Shown here: piece by piece, positions 1 to 8,800 of the stretch
How the letters are laid out: each line of letters begins with the position of its first letter
How positions within the stretch are numbered: position 1 is the stretch's first letter
Assembly: GCF_008326305.1 (NCBI RefSeq)
Contig: NZ_BIXY01000024.1
Location: forward strand, 1-64,000
DNA length: 64,000 nt
Origin: Dictyobacter arantiisoli
GTDB lineage: Bacteria > Chloroflexota > Ktedonobacteria > Ktedonobacterales > Ktedonobacteraceae
Direction: 5' to 3'
Position numbers and translations under genes: made by a program
The notes under the pieces: model-generated
Told to the model about the DNA's origin: nothing
The model's input: the letters and a program-made list of their open reading frames with translations, nothing else
Database searches by the model: none

Positions 1-105
1 GGATAGGCGGGCCGCTTGCCTGTCATGGCGACGCGATGCTGACTTCTTCTCATCTCTTTTGCTCCTTCTGCTTTGATCTTTCTCCTTTCTTTATCGGCAT
101 TCTGA

Positions 106-320
106 TGGGAATCAAACACTATCATACAAAGTGTTTGATTCCCACGACCAGCGGGATCTTGCTGTTTGACCTGCTGGCAGGCGCCTGCGCCCTTTATAGT
201 GTATGGTGCTGTAAATGTGTATAGCATATTTACAGCACCATACACTATAAATTAGTCTGAGCACCGTAGGTGCGTCGACACCCTTTTCCTGCACCACACA
301 ATAAAAACTGTTTGTTTCCT
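106..320 (+). repeat. Palindromic modular repeat, copy A
   Basis: Non-coding element. A 15-bp inverted repeat (106-120 and 130-144, containing GTGTTTGATTCCC) is followed by a conserved block with GCGGGATCTTGCTG, a GCAGGCGCCTGC palindrome (179-190), a 24-bp perfect hairpin (193-216 and 228-251, spacer 11) and a GCACC-GTA-GGTGC stem (261-273). The same modules in the same order recur at 4650-4862, and parts recur at 19455-19550, 28345-28523 and 52178-52273. Near 289-310 there is what looks like the right arm of a different payload hairpin (GCACCACACAATAAAAA), so this copy may be composite. Short ORFs across it are artefacts of the palindromes. Confidence 0.8.
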
Positions 321-339
321 CTTTTTGACCAATTGATCT

Positions 340-1083
340 TTAAATAAAGCCTCCATAGACGGCATGACCGGCTTGCATCCAGAAGCAATCAGCGATTTTG
401 AAGCCTGCTTCTTGTAACCATTGGAGTTGTGCGGGAAGCGAAGATGGGAGATCGTAGGAGGTCGGATCATTATAATCATACTGGAAATAGTTCCATTGCT
501 CTTCTTGAAATGCTGTAAAGCCGCTTAAATCGCCGCGTTGCTGGAGACTTTGCGCACGCACAATCTCATCATACTGGTGCGCAAAGAGAGCGGCAATCCG
601 GGCGTTGGCTGGCCGTACAATATCCGCTAATAGCAATGCTCCATTGGGTTCCAACTGCTGAGCCATATCCTGGAATAGCTGACGTTTGCCCTCGTCGCTG
701 AGATGGTGCACACAGAGCGATGAGACAATACAACGTGTCGCCTGCGGTAGTGTCGTACGCCACTCGCGGTCAGCTATTTCGAAGGACCGTACCTCCAGCC
801 GTGCGTTGAAGCGAGCCAGTTTCTTGCTCAAATGCTTGCGCATTACTTCCGAGCCATCGAGCGCCAGATAGTGGCAGTTGGGAAACGCTTCCAGCAACGC
901 TTCCGCTAATATTCCTTCGCCTGAGGCCAATTCTACGATTGTGAAGTGCTCATCGCGTTGCGCAGGCACTAATTGTAGCAGCGTCTCCGTTTGCTCGCTT
1001 CGCCCGGGTACAAAGATCGAACTGGTATCAATAAATGTCGCAGAGTCCTGTTCATTCCAACGTATACCACTATTCGTATTCAT
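340..1083 (-). CDS. Class I SAM-dependent methyltransferase
   Basis: Probably a cytosolic small-molecule methyltransferase; the substrate is unknown. From the chosen start it has 247 residues. Motif I is VELASGEG at about residues 50-57 and an acidic residue after the next strand (LALDGSE) would bind the SAM ribose. LLLADIVRP is the post-strand-5 motif. The C-terminal part, rich in Trp, Tyr and Phe, probably forms the substrate pocket. The frame is open further upstream, but ATG at 1083 has an AGGAG at 12 nt and begins just before the conserved domain. It stands alone on the minus strand, with a repeat element downstream. Family assignment is firm; specificity cannot be told. Confidence 0.85.
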   Translation of the reverse strand: MNTNSGIRWNEQDSATFIDTSSIFVPGRSEQTETLLQLVPAQRDEHFTIVELASGEGILAEALLEAFPNCHYLALDGSEVMRKHLSKKLARFNARLEVRSFEIADREWRTTLPQATRCIVSSLCVHHLSDEGKRQLFQDMAQQLEPNGALLLADIVRPANARIAALFAHQYDEIVRAQSLQQRGDLSGFTAFQEEQWNYFQYDYNDPTSYDLPSSLPAQLQWLQEAGFKIADCFWMQAGHAVYGGFI

Positions 1084-1458
1084 GGATTGATTATTCTCCT
1101 GGTTAAATCTCATGCTTGCGGTGAGAATGACATTTGCAAGGTTCTCCATCTTTGTGGGTGAAAGCGGGGTGCCCTCACAAACTCCCCCTCCTCTCAATCC
1201 CCAATAGAGAGCCTAATGCAAACGTGAAGATGCACGTATCAGGCATAATCATACTATTTACCAGTTCCTCACCGCAAGTTCTTTCTGCATATTTTCTTTT
1301 CAAGAGGCACTGACTCAATAAAAGGCACTAGCCTTTCCTTCTATTAAATAGCGTTCTGATACATTGAGATAATTGATGTTTTTATAGCTTGTCAACTTAA
1401 AGAATTCATGGCATACTAGATCGGCGCTGAGTTTATTTGTCAATATGGAGTTGATCGC
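1084..1458. other. Intergenic region between divergent genes
   Basis: 375 bp between two divergently transcribed genes, so it should hold both promoters. I see no convincing -35/-10 pair. Positions 1147-1172 resemble a stretch at 22031-22054 (shared GTGAAAGCGGGGTGC preceded by a CATC-TTT motif). No credible coding frame. Confidence 0.5.
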
Positions 1459-2481
1459 TTGAATAAAGAAGATGTCTGGCGGGCCTGGCCTTTAGCAGGC
1501 CCCTGTACACTCTCTCCTCTGACGGGTGGTACAAATAAGTCTGTATGGCGTATAGAGACTGCCGATGGTCAGTTCTTTGTGTTATATATATATAGCGATC
1601 TAGCTTTGCGGCCGCGTGTACGCTATGAGCAAGCTATCCTGGAGTGGCTTTCAACGCAGGATCTTCCTTATCAAGTAGCGCATTATCTCCCTTCCCAATC
1701 AGGAGATTACATTGTTCCGCTGGAGGGGGCTGGCTTCGCTACGCTCGCGCCTTTTTTGCCCGGTTCACAATCCAGACAAGATACTGTTGCGTGCGCTATG
1801 CAGGCCGGTCAGGCTCTGGCACAGTTGACACGAGCCTTGGCTAACTGTCCTGATATTCCTTTGAGCGTGGATAGAGTTGCCCCTACTATCTTTGGCGATC
1901 TCACGACCAGACATCCCCTGGCGACTGATCCTCTGGCAGCGCTAGTGCGCTCACCGGTTGAGCCGCAGCATATCAGGCAGCTACGCACGTATCTGATGGG
2001 TATCATGGAGGGTATAGCTGAGCTCTATGCTCGTTTGCCTCTGCAATTGGTCCATCGCGATGTCGATGCAAGCAATTTGTTAAGCGATCAGCAAGGCGTG
2101 CTGGCAGTGCTCGATTTTGAATTTGCGACCTGTGATATTCGAGCCCTGGATCTGGCAGTTATGCTCAGCTGGTGGCCTGTGGATCGGATGGGGACGGGCA
2201 GGGAGTGGGAGATTATCGATGCCGTGGGGCGGGCCTATCAATCGCTCTTTCCTTTGCAGGATAGTGAGTTGTTGGCGTTGCCGGAGCTCTTTCGGTTGCG
2301 CGATGCCGCATCCCTGGTCCATCGCATCGGCAGCTATCTGGCCGGTACCACCTCGGAGGCGCAGATTCAGGTTCGTGTGGCGCATTCTTTATGGCGTGAG
2401 AACTGGCTGCTAGCCAATCAGCAGCAGTTGTGTGAGCATGCTTTACGCTGGCATGATAGAGCCTATACGACCGCTAACTAA
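1459..2481 (+). CDS. APH-family phosphotransferase (aminoglycoside/homoserine kinase type)
   Basis: ATP-dependent small-molecule kinase of the APH/choline-kinase fold, 340 residues. The catalytic loop is HRDVDASNLL (HRD at 199-201) and the metal-binding DFE is at 219-221; both are intact. The N-terminal lobe (1-100) has the GGTNKSVWRI turn typical of APH proteins. The start is TTG at 1459 with GGAG 9 nt upstream; no ATG in this frame gives a full N-lobe. Family members phosphorylate aminoglycosides, homoserine, choline or fructosamines, and the sequence does not decide between them. No resistance genes are next to it, so calling it an antibiotic-resistance gene would go beyond the evidence. 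Confidence 0.8.
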   Translation: MNKEDVWRAWPLAGPCTLSPLTGGTNKSVWRIETADGQFFVLYIYSDLALRPRVRYEQAILEWLSTQDLPYQVAHYLPSQSGDYIVPLEGAGFATLAPFLPGSQSRQDTVACAMQAGQALAQLTRALANCPDIPLSVDRVAPTIFGDLTTRHPLATDPLAALVRSPVEPQHIRQLRTYLMGIMEGIAELYARLPLQLVHRDVDASNLLSDQQGVLAVLDFEFATCDIRALDLAVMLSWWPVDRMGTGREWEIIDAVGRAYQSLFPLQDSELLALPELFRLRDAASLVHRIGSYLAGTTSEAQIQVRVAHSLWRENWLLANQQQLCEHALRWHDRAYTTAN

Positions 2482-2600
2482 TACAATATCAAGCCAGTCC
2501 CGTCTTTTTTTATTGTTCCGTATAACAGAATATATGTATTTTTTCGTACAGTAATTTTTTATGGTAGTATAGTTGTATAAAAACATTGATTATCGCCTAT

Positions 2601-2638
2601 GTCAGGAAGGTTATTTAGAACTCAATAACCTTCCTGAC
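2601..2638. other. 15-bp perfect hairpin before kinase gene
   Basis: Arms at 2601-2615 and 2624-2638 (GTCAGGAAGGTTATT and its complement) with an 8-nt spacer, 66 bp before the downstream kinase start. No long T run follows, so it could be a leader hairpin or operator as easily as a terminator of the upstream gene. AT-rich sequence just upstream (around 2555-2580, TATAGT and TATAAA) could hold a promoter. Confidence 0.5.
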
Positions 2639-2703
2639 TTGAATGATCGATGCATTGCCGTGAACTGGTCGTTGATGGAAATAGTTGCAGCGGTGTCAGA
2701 GGT

Positions 2704-4575
2704 ATGACTATGATGGATCGAGTGGGCCAGCGGTTGGGGAATTATCAGCTCATTCGACAGCTTGGCAGTGGTGGCTTTGCCGATGTGTATCTTGGCGAAC
2801 ATGTTTTTTTGGATACGCAGGCTGCTATCAAAGTTATGCGGTCCGCTATGTCATCGCCTGAGATGGGCAATTTTGTGCGCGAGGCCCAGGCTATTGTGCA
2901 ACTGCGGCATTCCCATTTGCTACGTATTCTGGATGTAGGCGTGGAGGATGTCGCAGACCAGCGAGTCCCGTTTCTGGTTATGGATTTTGCACGTCGTGGG
3001 ACCCTGCGTAACCTGCATGCACGTGGGTCAATAGTAGATCTTGATCTCGTTTTGTCGTATTTACAGCAGATTGCGCCTGCGCTTTATTATGTACATAGTC
3101 AGGGAAGAGTGCATCACAATCTTAAGCCGGAAAACATCCTGGTCGGCGAGCAGCATCGGCTATTGTTAAGTGATTTTGGGGTGGTCGGGGATGTGCAGAA
3201 GCTCGCCTCTCTCTCGCGTTCCCAGGCGGTGGATACGGTTGCGTATATGGCTCCCGAACAAATTACCCGGCAGGCTGAGCCAGCTAGCGATCAATATGCA
3301 CTGGCTGTCCTGGTCTATGAATGGTTGAGTGGTACCCGTCCCTTCGAAGGCGATGATCCAATTGAGATTGCTCGTGGACATCGGTCTGATCCTCCTCCCG
3401 CGCTGGTGACACGTGTTCCTGAGCTCTCTCCCCTGGTTGAGCAAGTCTTGTTCAAGGCACTGGCAAAGAATCCACAGCGGCGTTTTCCCGATGTGCAAAT
3501 GTTCCTGACGGCTTTAGAGCAGGCTCAGCAGGGGAATCCTCTGGCTAGTTCTTTTGCTCCTTCTGGTATTCGGGAGCCTGCTTATGAGCCATCGACGCTG
3601 ATTATGCCCGCGATCGTGGTAGAGCAGCAGTCAACGCTGATTGTGCCCGATAGCCTCTCAAGCATCTCAGACGCCAACCGTTATTCAGCCTCGATCGGCA
3701 AGCTGTTGGTGACCTTTGGAGGGTATTCAGGGGTCCTGACGGCATTAGCCTGGTCGCCCGATAATCGAGATGTAGCGATTGGGGGATTGAATGGGCATGT
3801 GCATATCTGGTCTGTGCGTCAGGGTAATACACGGCTGCAACGGCCAGGAGGCGTGAGCGCAGTGAAGTCACTGCACTGGTCACCTGATGGTATGTATGTG
3901 GCGACAATTTCGCAAGCAGCGGTACTAGATGTATTTCATGCCGAGGGTAATCTGAGTATGATCACGCGCCGTGAGTGTGAAGATGTTGCCTGGTCGTCCG
4001 ATAGTAAATATCTGGCTCTTGCCCTCTCAGCGCAAGCACGTATTGTCATCATCTCTGCCTTACAAGGGCGCGAAGTATTTTCTTATAGTTCACATACGAC
4101 GCCTGTATATACCGTGGCCTGGTCGCCTGATGGTCGCTATCTTGCCTCAGCCAGCGAAGATGGGATGATCTATGTCTGGAACGCCCAGACAGGGCAAAAC
4201 ATTCATGTTGAGCAGTATGGCTATGACTTTATCGTGAGTCAATTGCGCTGGTCCCCTGATAGTACCCGCCTGGTCGCGATTAGTCTTCATAATCCGCACA
4301 TTCGGACCTGGCAGGCCTTGACCGGGGCACAACGCATGGTTTATACAGGACATACAGACAAGCTGCATGCCGTTACATGGTCGGCAAGCAGCGCCTTGAT
4401 TGCCTCAGCCAGTTCTGATCATACTGTACAGATCTGGCATGCCAGTAGCGGTGCCCACCTCTACACCTATACAGGGCATCGCGCCCCCGTCTACTGCGCG
4501 CAATGGTCGCCCGATGGCACTACTATTGCCTCCACCGGCACGGATGGCACCGTTCGTGTCTGGCAGGCATGCTAA
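2704..4575 (+). CDS. Ser/Thr kinase-like protein with WD40 propeller, probable pseudokinase
   Basis: Hanks-type kinase fold (about residues 8-275) followed by seven WD40 repeats (about 340-623), enough for one closed seven-blade propeller. Glycine loop LGSGGFADVYLG, ATP-anchoring lysine in AAIKVM (K43), DFG (D157) and APE (MAPEQ) are present. The catalytic loop reads VHHNLKPEN in place of HRDLKPEN, so the catalytic base is Asn139 (codon AAT at 3118-3120). Such proteins usually act as scaffolds or allosteric switches, with the propeller as a protein-binding platform. There is no membrane segment, so it is probably cytosolic. Start: ATG 2704; ATG codons at 2710 and 2713 are also possible because the only AGAGG is very close to 2704. 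A 30-bp hairpin follows the stop. Confidence 0.85.
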   Translation: MTMMDRVGQRLGNYQLIRQLGSGGFADVYLGEHVFLDTQAAIKVMRSAMSSPEMGNFVREAQAIVQLRHSHLLRILDVGVEDVADQRVPFLVMDFARRGTLRNLHARGSIVDLDLVLSYLQQIAPALYYVHSQGRVHHNLKPENILVGEQHRLLLSDFGVVGDVQKLASLSRSQAVDTVAYMAPEQITRQAEPASDQYALAVLVYEWLSGTRPFEGDDPIEIARGHRSDPPPALVTRVPELSPLVEQVLFKALAKNPQRRFPDVQMFLTALEQAQQGNPLASSFAPSGIREPAYEPSTLIMPAIVVEQQSTLIVPDSLSSISDANRYSASIGKLLVTFGGYSGVLTALAWSPDNRDVAIGGLNGHVHIWSVRQGNTRLQRPGGVSAVKSLHWSPDGMYVATISQAAVLDVFHAEGNLSMITRRECEDVAWSSDSKYLALALSAQARIVIISALQGREVFSYSSHTTPVYTVAWSPDGRYLASASEDGMIYVWNAQTGQNIHVEQYGYDFIVSQLRWSPDSTRLVAISLHNPHIRTWQALTGAQRMVYTGHTDKLHAVTWSASSALIASASSDHTVQIWHASSGAHLYTYTGHRAPVYCAQWSPDGTTIASTGTDGTVRVWQAC

Positions 4576-4586
4576 AGTCTTCTAAT

Positions 4587-4650
4587 CTCGACTTTGTACA
4601 TGGTTAGGCTTTTGAGCAGGCTCAAAAGCCTAACCATGTACAAAGTCGAG
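4587..4650. terminator. 30-bp perfect inverted repeat after kinase gene
   Basis: Perfect 30-bp arms (4587-4616 and 4621-4650) with a CAGG loop, starting 11 nt after the stop codon at 4575. The position suggests a terminator, but the stem is much longer than usual and no U tract follows. The right arm ends exactly where the terminal inverted repeat of the adjoining mobile-looking repeat begins. Confidence 0.6.
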
Positions 4651-4862
4651 CTAACAAAGTGTTTGATTCCCATCACTATCGGGATCTTACTGCTTCCCTG
4701 CTGGCAGGCGCGTGCGCGCCTGCACCCTTTTTATTATGTGATGTAGAAAAGGTTCTTCGAACCTTTTCTACATCACATAATAAAAATCTGTTTGAGCACC
4801 ATTGGTGCGAAAACTCATGCACAGAGATGGTGGAGAGCATGGGAATCAAACACCTTGTTAGC
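4650..4862 (+). repeat. Palindromic modular repeat, copy B (complete, MITE-like)
   Basis: The most complete copy. It is bounded by 23-bp terminal inverted repeats (4650-4672 and 4840-4862) differing at one base, with core GTGTTTGATTCCCA. Order inside: block with CGGGATCTTACTG; GC-rich palindrome GCAGGCGCG-TG-CGCGCCTGC; perfect hairpin with 28-bp arms (4728-4755, 4759-4786) and a 3-nt loop; GCACC-ATT-GGTGC stem; block GCGAAAACTCATGCACAGAG. It carries no gene. The right end lies 14 bp from the stop codon of the next minus-strand gene. No clear target-site duplication. Confidence 0.85.
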
Positions 4863-4875
4863 GCCTTTCAGCGAG

Positions 4876-5745
4876 TTAGCTGCGGTTTTGGGCTTCTGGG
4901 ATGGGCTGGCGTGTGCTATTCAGGATCTCGTGCTGCATCAGATGTAGTTGACGATGAATATCTCGAATTTCTTCTGCCATGGTCGTCATCTCGAATTCTG
5001 CTTTGACATCTATTTGATAGTCTAGATCAGCCTTGAGACGATCTTTGGCCCCCTGCCGATTCTGGCTGACGAGGACGAAGATAGAGAGGAAAATAGCTTC
5101 CAATGAGACGGACATGGTGAGGAATTGATAGGGATAGGGATCGAAACGCAGCATGGCCGGTCCCAGGGAATTGATCAGAATCCAGAGGGCAAATACGACG
5201 GCGTTGAGGAGCAGAAAAGGAATGGAGCCGCTCCATTCAGCGATAGCGTCGGCAAGACGTTGTCCATTGGAAATATGTTCATCTGCTGCATCGTTGGGAT
5301 TCTTGCTTACGCGGGTGCGGAGGATGTCGTCCGTGTGTTTGAGCCGTTCGGCCAGTTCTGTGAGTACGTCCAGGCTGGCGTCCGGTCGGCGTCGTAAGAA
5401 AGCAAAGAATTCTTCACGTTCCAGTGCCAGCGTGACCAGTTCTCCCTGGGAAGTTGCACTTGCGGAGCGCTGATCCCCTGAAAGCATGGAGAGTTCACCA
5501 AAAAATTTGCCTGGACCAATCAGGTCAAGCATGACCTTCTTTCCATCACTATCGGTGAGCCAGACCTCAGCTTCACCCGACTCGATGATATGAAAGGCTG
5601 AGCCAACTTCACCGGCTTTCATGGCAATCTGACCGGGTTGGAAGATTTGTTCCGTCATGATCGAGTGTAATTCCTGGAGTTCCTCTTCGTCCATGTTTGA
5701 AAAAAGTGGAATGCATTGGAGCTCATGAATAGTTGTACGCGTCAT
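4876..5745 (-). CDS. Cyclic-nucleotide-binding domain protein with DUF1003 membrane domain
   Basis: 289 residues. Residues 10-130 form a CRP-type cNMP-binding beta-roll; the phosphate-binding cassette FGELSMLSGDQRSASA keeps the Glu and Arg that contact cyclic nucleotides. Residues 155-260 match DUF1003: two membrane helices (about 178-198 and 211-232) and the conserved run SQNRQGAKDRLKADLDYQID. The C-terminus is a short amphipathic helix. Likely an inner-membrane sensor whose cytoplasmic roll responds to a cyclic nucleotide or dinucleotide; DUF1003 function is unknown. ATG 5745 has AGGAG upstream. It is transcribed alone, with a mobile-looking repeat just after its stop. Confidence 0.85.
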   Translation of the reverse strand: MTRTTIHELQCIPLFSNMDEEELQELHSIMTEQIFQPGQIAMKAGEVGSAFHIIESGEAEVWLTDSDGKKVMLDLIGPGKFFGELSMLSGDQRSASATSQGELVTLALEREEFFAFLRRRPDASLDVLTELAERLKHTDDILRTRVSKNPNDAADEHISNGQRLADAIAEWSGSIPFLLLNAVVFALWILINSLGPAMLRFDPYPYQFLTMSVSLEAIFLSIFVLVSQNRQGAKDRLKADLDYQIDVKAEFEMTTMAEEIRDIHRQLHLMQHEILNSTRQPIPEAQNRS

Positions 5746-5818
5746 ACATACCCTTTCTCCTCGTGGTAGTGTGGAAATAGCACGAGAAGTATTTAAACTG
5801 TTCAGTTTTTCTATTATC

Positions 5819-8800
5819 TCACATTAAGGTCTGTTTTGTTTGGTTTTCTTCCGTGTTTTCTTGTGCTCCGAGGGTGATGAGCATCGCTTTCTGTGTGGCG
5901 TTTAGCCCTCGCGCTCCTGTGATGTTCATGCGTTCATAGGGTCGATCGCTTTGCCATGTTTGCAGGCAGTTTCCACTCTGTGCATCCCATTGTTTGATCG
6001 TGCCGTCGTGGCTACCGCTTAAGAGCGTGGCATCTTGTGGATTGAAGATGACCGAGCGTATACGTTGTGTATGTCCCCGCAATGTGTGCAGACAATGCCA
6101 GTCGCTGGTATCCCATAGACGGATGGTATGGTCTTCACTGCCGCTGGCAAGCAGGCTGCCATCAGGACTAAAGGCCAGGCTGTAGATACGATCACTATGT
6201 CCACTGAGCGTCTTGATGGGATTATTGTGTTCCTGGTGAAGTTGCCAGAGGAAGATATCGTGATCGTCACCTCCGCTGACCAGTAGATTTCGTTGGGCAT
6301 CGAAGGCGAGGGCCTGGATCTTGCCCTTATGTCCTGGCAGGCGCTCACTACAGTGACGCGTCGTGAGATCCCAGAGGAAGATATCGCGTTCGTTGCCGCC
6401 GCTGGCGAGGGTTGTATCATTCAGAAAAGTCACAGCGCGGATGCGATCATGATGTCCCGTTAACACATAGAGGTGCCGGGCCGTCTGGACATCCCATAGA
6501 TGTATTTCCTGATCATCCCCGACACTTGCCAGTAGTTTGCTATTGGGACTGAAGGCGACGGCGCGTACTCGCCCTCCCTGGTTGGTGAGCTTGCGTAGAC
6601 TGTAATTGTCATGCACATTCCAGAAACCAACCATATGATCATCGCAACCAGTGGCAAACGTGCTCCCATCAGGGCTGAAGGCCATGCTATAGATCCAACT
6701 CTTGTGTTTATCTACGCTGTTCAGGCAACGTTTACTCGCTATCTCCCAGAATTTGACGGTGAGGTTCTCCCCATTCCCTGCCAGTACACGACCATCAGGA
6801 CTGGCAGCCACGGCATAGACCCAGCTACTATGTCCCTGTAAGGTCATGATGCATTGCCGATGTTTCACATCCCAGATACGAATGGCCTGATCGTCACCTC
6901 CGCTGACAATCAGCGAGCCATCGGCGCTATAGACAATGGCCCGTATGCGATTACGATGCCCTTCCAGGATCGCTAGATTGTGTCCGCTCTCTACATCCCA
7001 GATACGAATGGCATAGTTTTCGTCTCCACCGGCAATCTGCCTGCCATCAGGACTAAACGCGACCTCTCTAATCCGGCTGACCGGTTCGGTTGCTATATTC
7101 CTATATTTACCTGTTGCAACATCCCAGAAGCGCACAATCTGTTTATCACTACCGCTGGCGATTGTCTGTCCATCAGAACTGAGCGCAAGGGAATAGATAT
7201 GTCCTTGCGTATTTTGCAGATTATGTACAGGTTCCCTGGTAGCTAGATCCCAGACAATAACATTGGTCCCTTCGCTCCCGCTGATCAGGAGCAAGCTATC
7301 GGGACTGAAGATAACCGAGCGAATTAACTCGTTGTGGCCTGCGAATGTATGCAAACACTGTCCGCTGGCGATATCCCACAGGTAGACCAGTTGATCATCG
7401 CCACCGCTGGCGAGTAGTGTGCCATCGGGACTAAACGTGACGCTATAGATCCTGCCTTGTTGTCCCTGAAAAATTTTGATACACTGCTCGCTAGCAACAT
7501 CCCACAGACGAATTCCCTGATCATCGCTCCCGCTCGCCAGCCAGCGCCCATCGGGACTGAACGCAATCGTGCGAATCCAATCTGTATGCCCGGTCAGGCT
7601 CGAGAGCGGTGTCCCGGCGGGCAGTTGCCAGAGCTCAATCGTTCCATTCGCGGTGCCCGCAGCCAGCCAGGTCTGGTCTGGTGAGAGCGCCAGGCTGAGG
7701 ATATTTCCAAATGACTCGGTGAAGCTACAGGTTGCCAGATCGGTATCGGAAAAATCTATATCCTCTAGTCGGACATCTTGTAGAAATGCCTGTCGAATTA
7801 CGAGATGCGAGAAGTTGTAGCCTTGCAGAGAACCGCCTGTCTGGATGAGGAGATTGAGGATATTGCCTACGCCATAGCCAGTGTTGGAGATGGTGCTGAA
7901 GCGCCAATGATCGAGTAAACGTTCCCATTTGCGTTTGCTCTCCTCTGGTCCAAAGGTGATGTGCATATAGGAGGCCAGCGGTTCCAGAAGGAGTTTGATT
8001 TGCGTCCGGCGTAGATAATCTCTGCTTTCAGCCTTCATCAACGCATGGCTCTGAAAGAGCTGTGGCGTCTCACTGTGTAGCTCTTGTTGTATCTGGTGGA
8101 GCAGGCGTGCCGTTATATATTCCATAATCACGGCCTGGAGTGAAAAGAAGGCGTTGTTATGGCTCTCGACCAATGAACGCCGCCGCAGCGACTTGAGGGC
8201 TTCGATGAAAATGCCCGCAGGAATGACACGGATGATATCGGAGCGCAGCGTTTCCAGGCTGGTCTGCTCCCGCTCGATAGCCAGCCAGTAGAGGATCTCT
8301 TGTTCCAGGGGCGATGAGCGTTGAAATTGTTGATCCAATAATTCTTGCATATCGCCTACGATAAGCTCTGATTGGGCGAGGAACGCGGCAATATCGCCAT
8401 GGAATAGCTCACGCAGTGGCTCTGAGGCCAGCTTCATTGCCAATGGATTGCCCGAATAGAGATGGGTAAAACGCTGCCATGTCTCATCATTCCCAAACAG
8501 ATCCTCTCCTGAGAGAATGTTGCGCGCTTCACGTTGCGCTACCCCTTGCAATTGGAGCGAGCGTACCGCAAGCGCTTTCCCTTCCAGACGCGCCAGCTCA
8601 CGCGGTTTCTCCCGGCTCGTCAGCAACAGGCAGCTTTGATGCTGGGTACTGCCCACCAGTTCTAGCAAGCGACCAAATCCCTGATACTCGTCGCGGTAAT
8701 AGCCAGCATTATTGCCATCCTGTAAGACCGACTCAAAATTATCCAGTACCAGCAGGCAACGATAGCGACGTAAATAGTTGATCAGCAGCATAATTTGTGC

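Noticed and set aside
36-224. Short ORF near the window start
   Set aside because: It lies across palindromic repeat modules and has no ribosome site or homology.
1459-2481. Naming the APH-family gene an aminoglycoside resistance gene
   Set aside because: Only superfamily motifs are visible; homoserine-kinase-like or other substrates are equally possible.
4659-5006. 115-codon plus-strand ORF
   Set aside because: It covers repeat copy B and the antisense of the DUF1003 gene.
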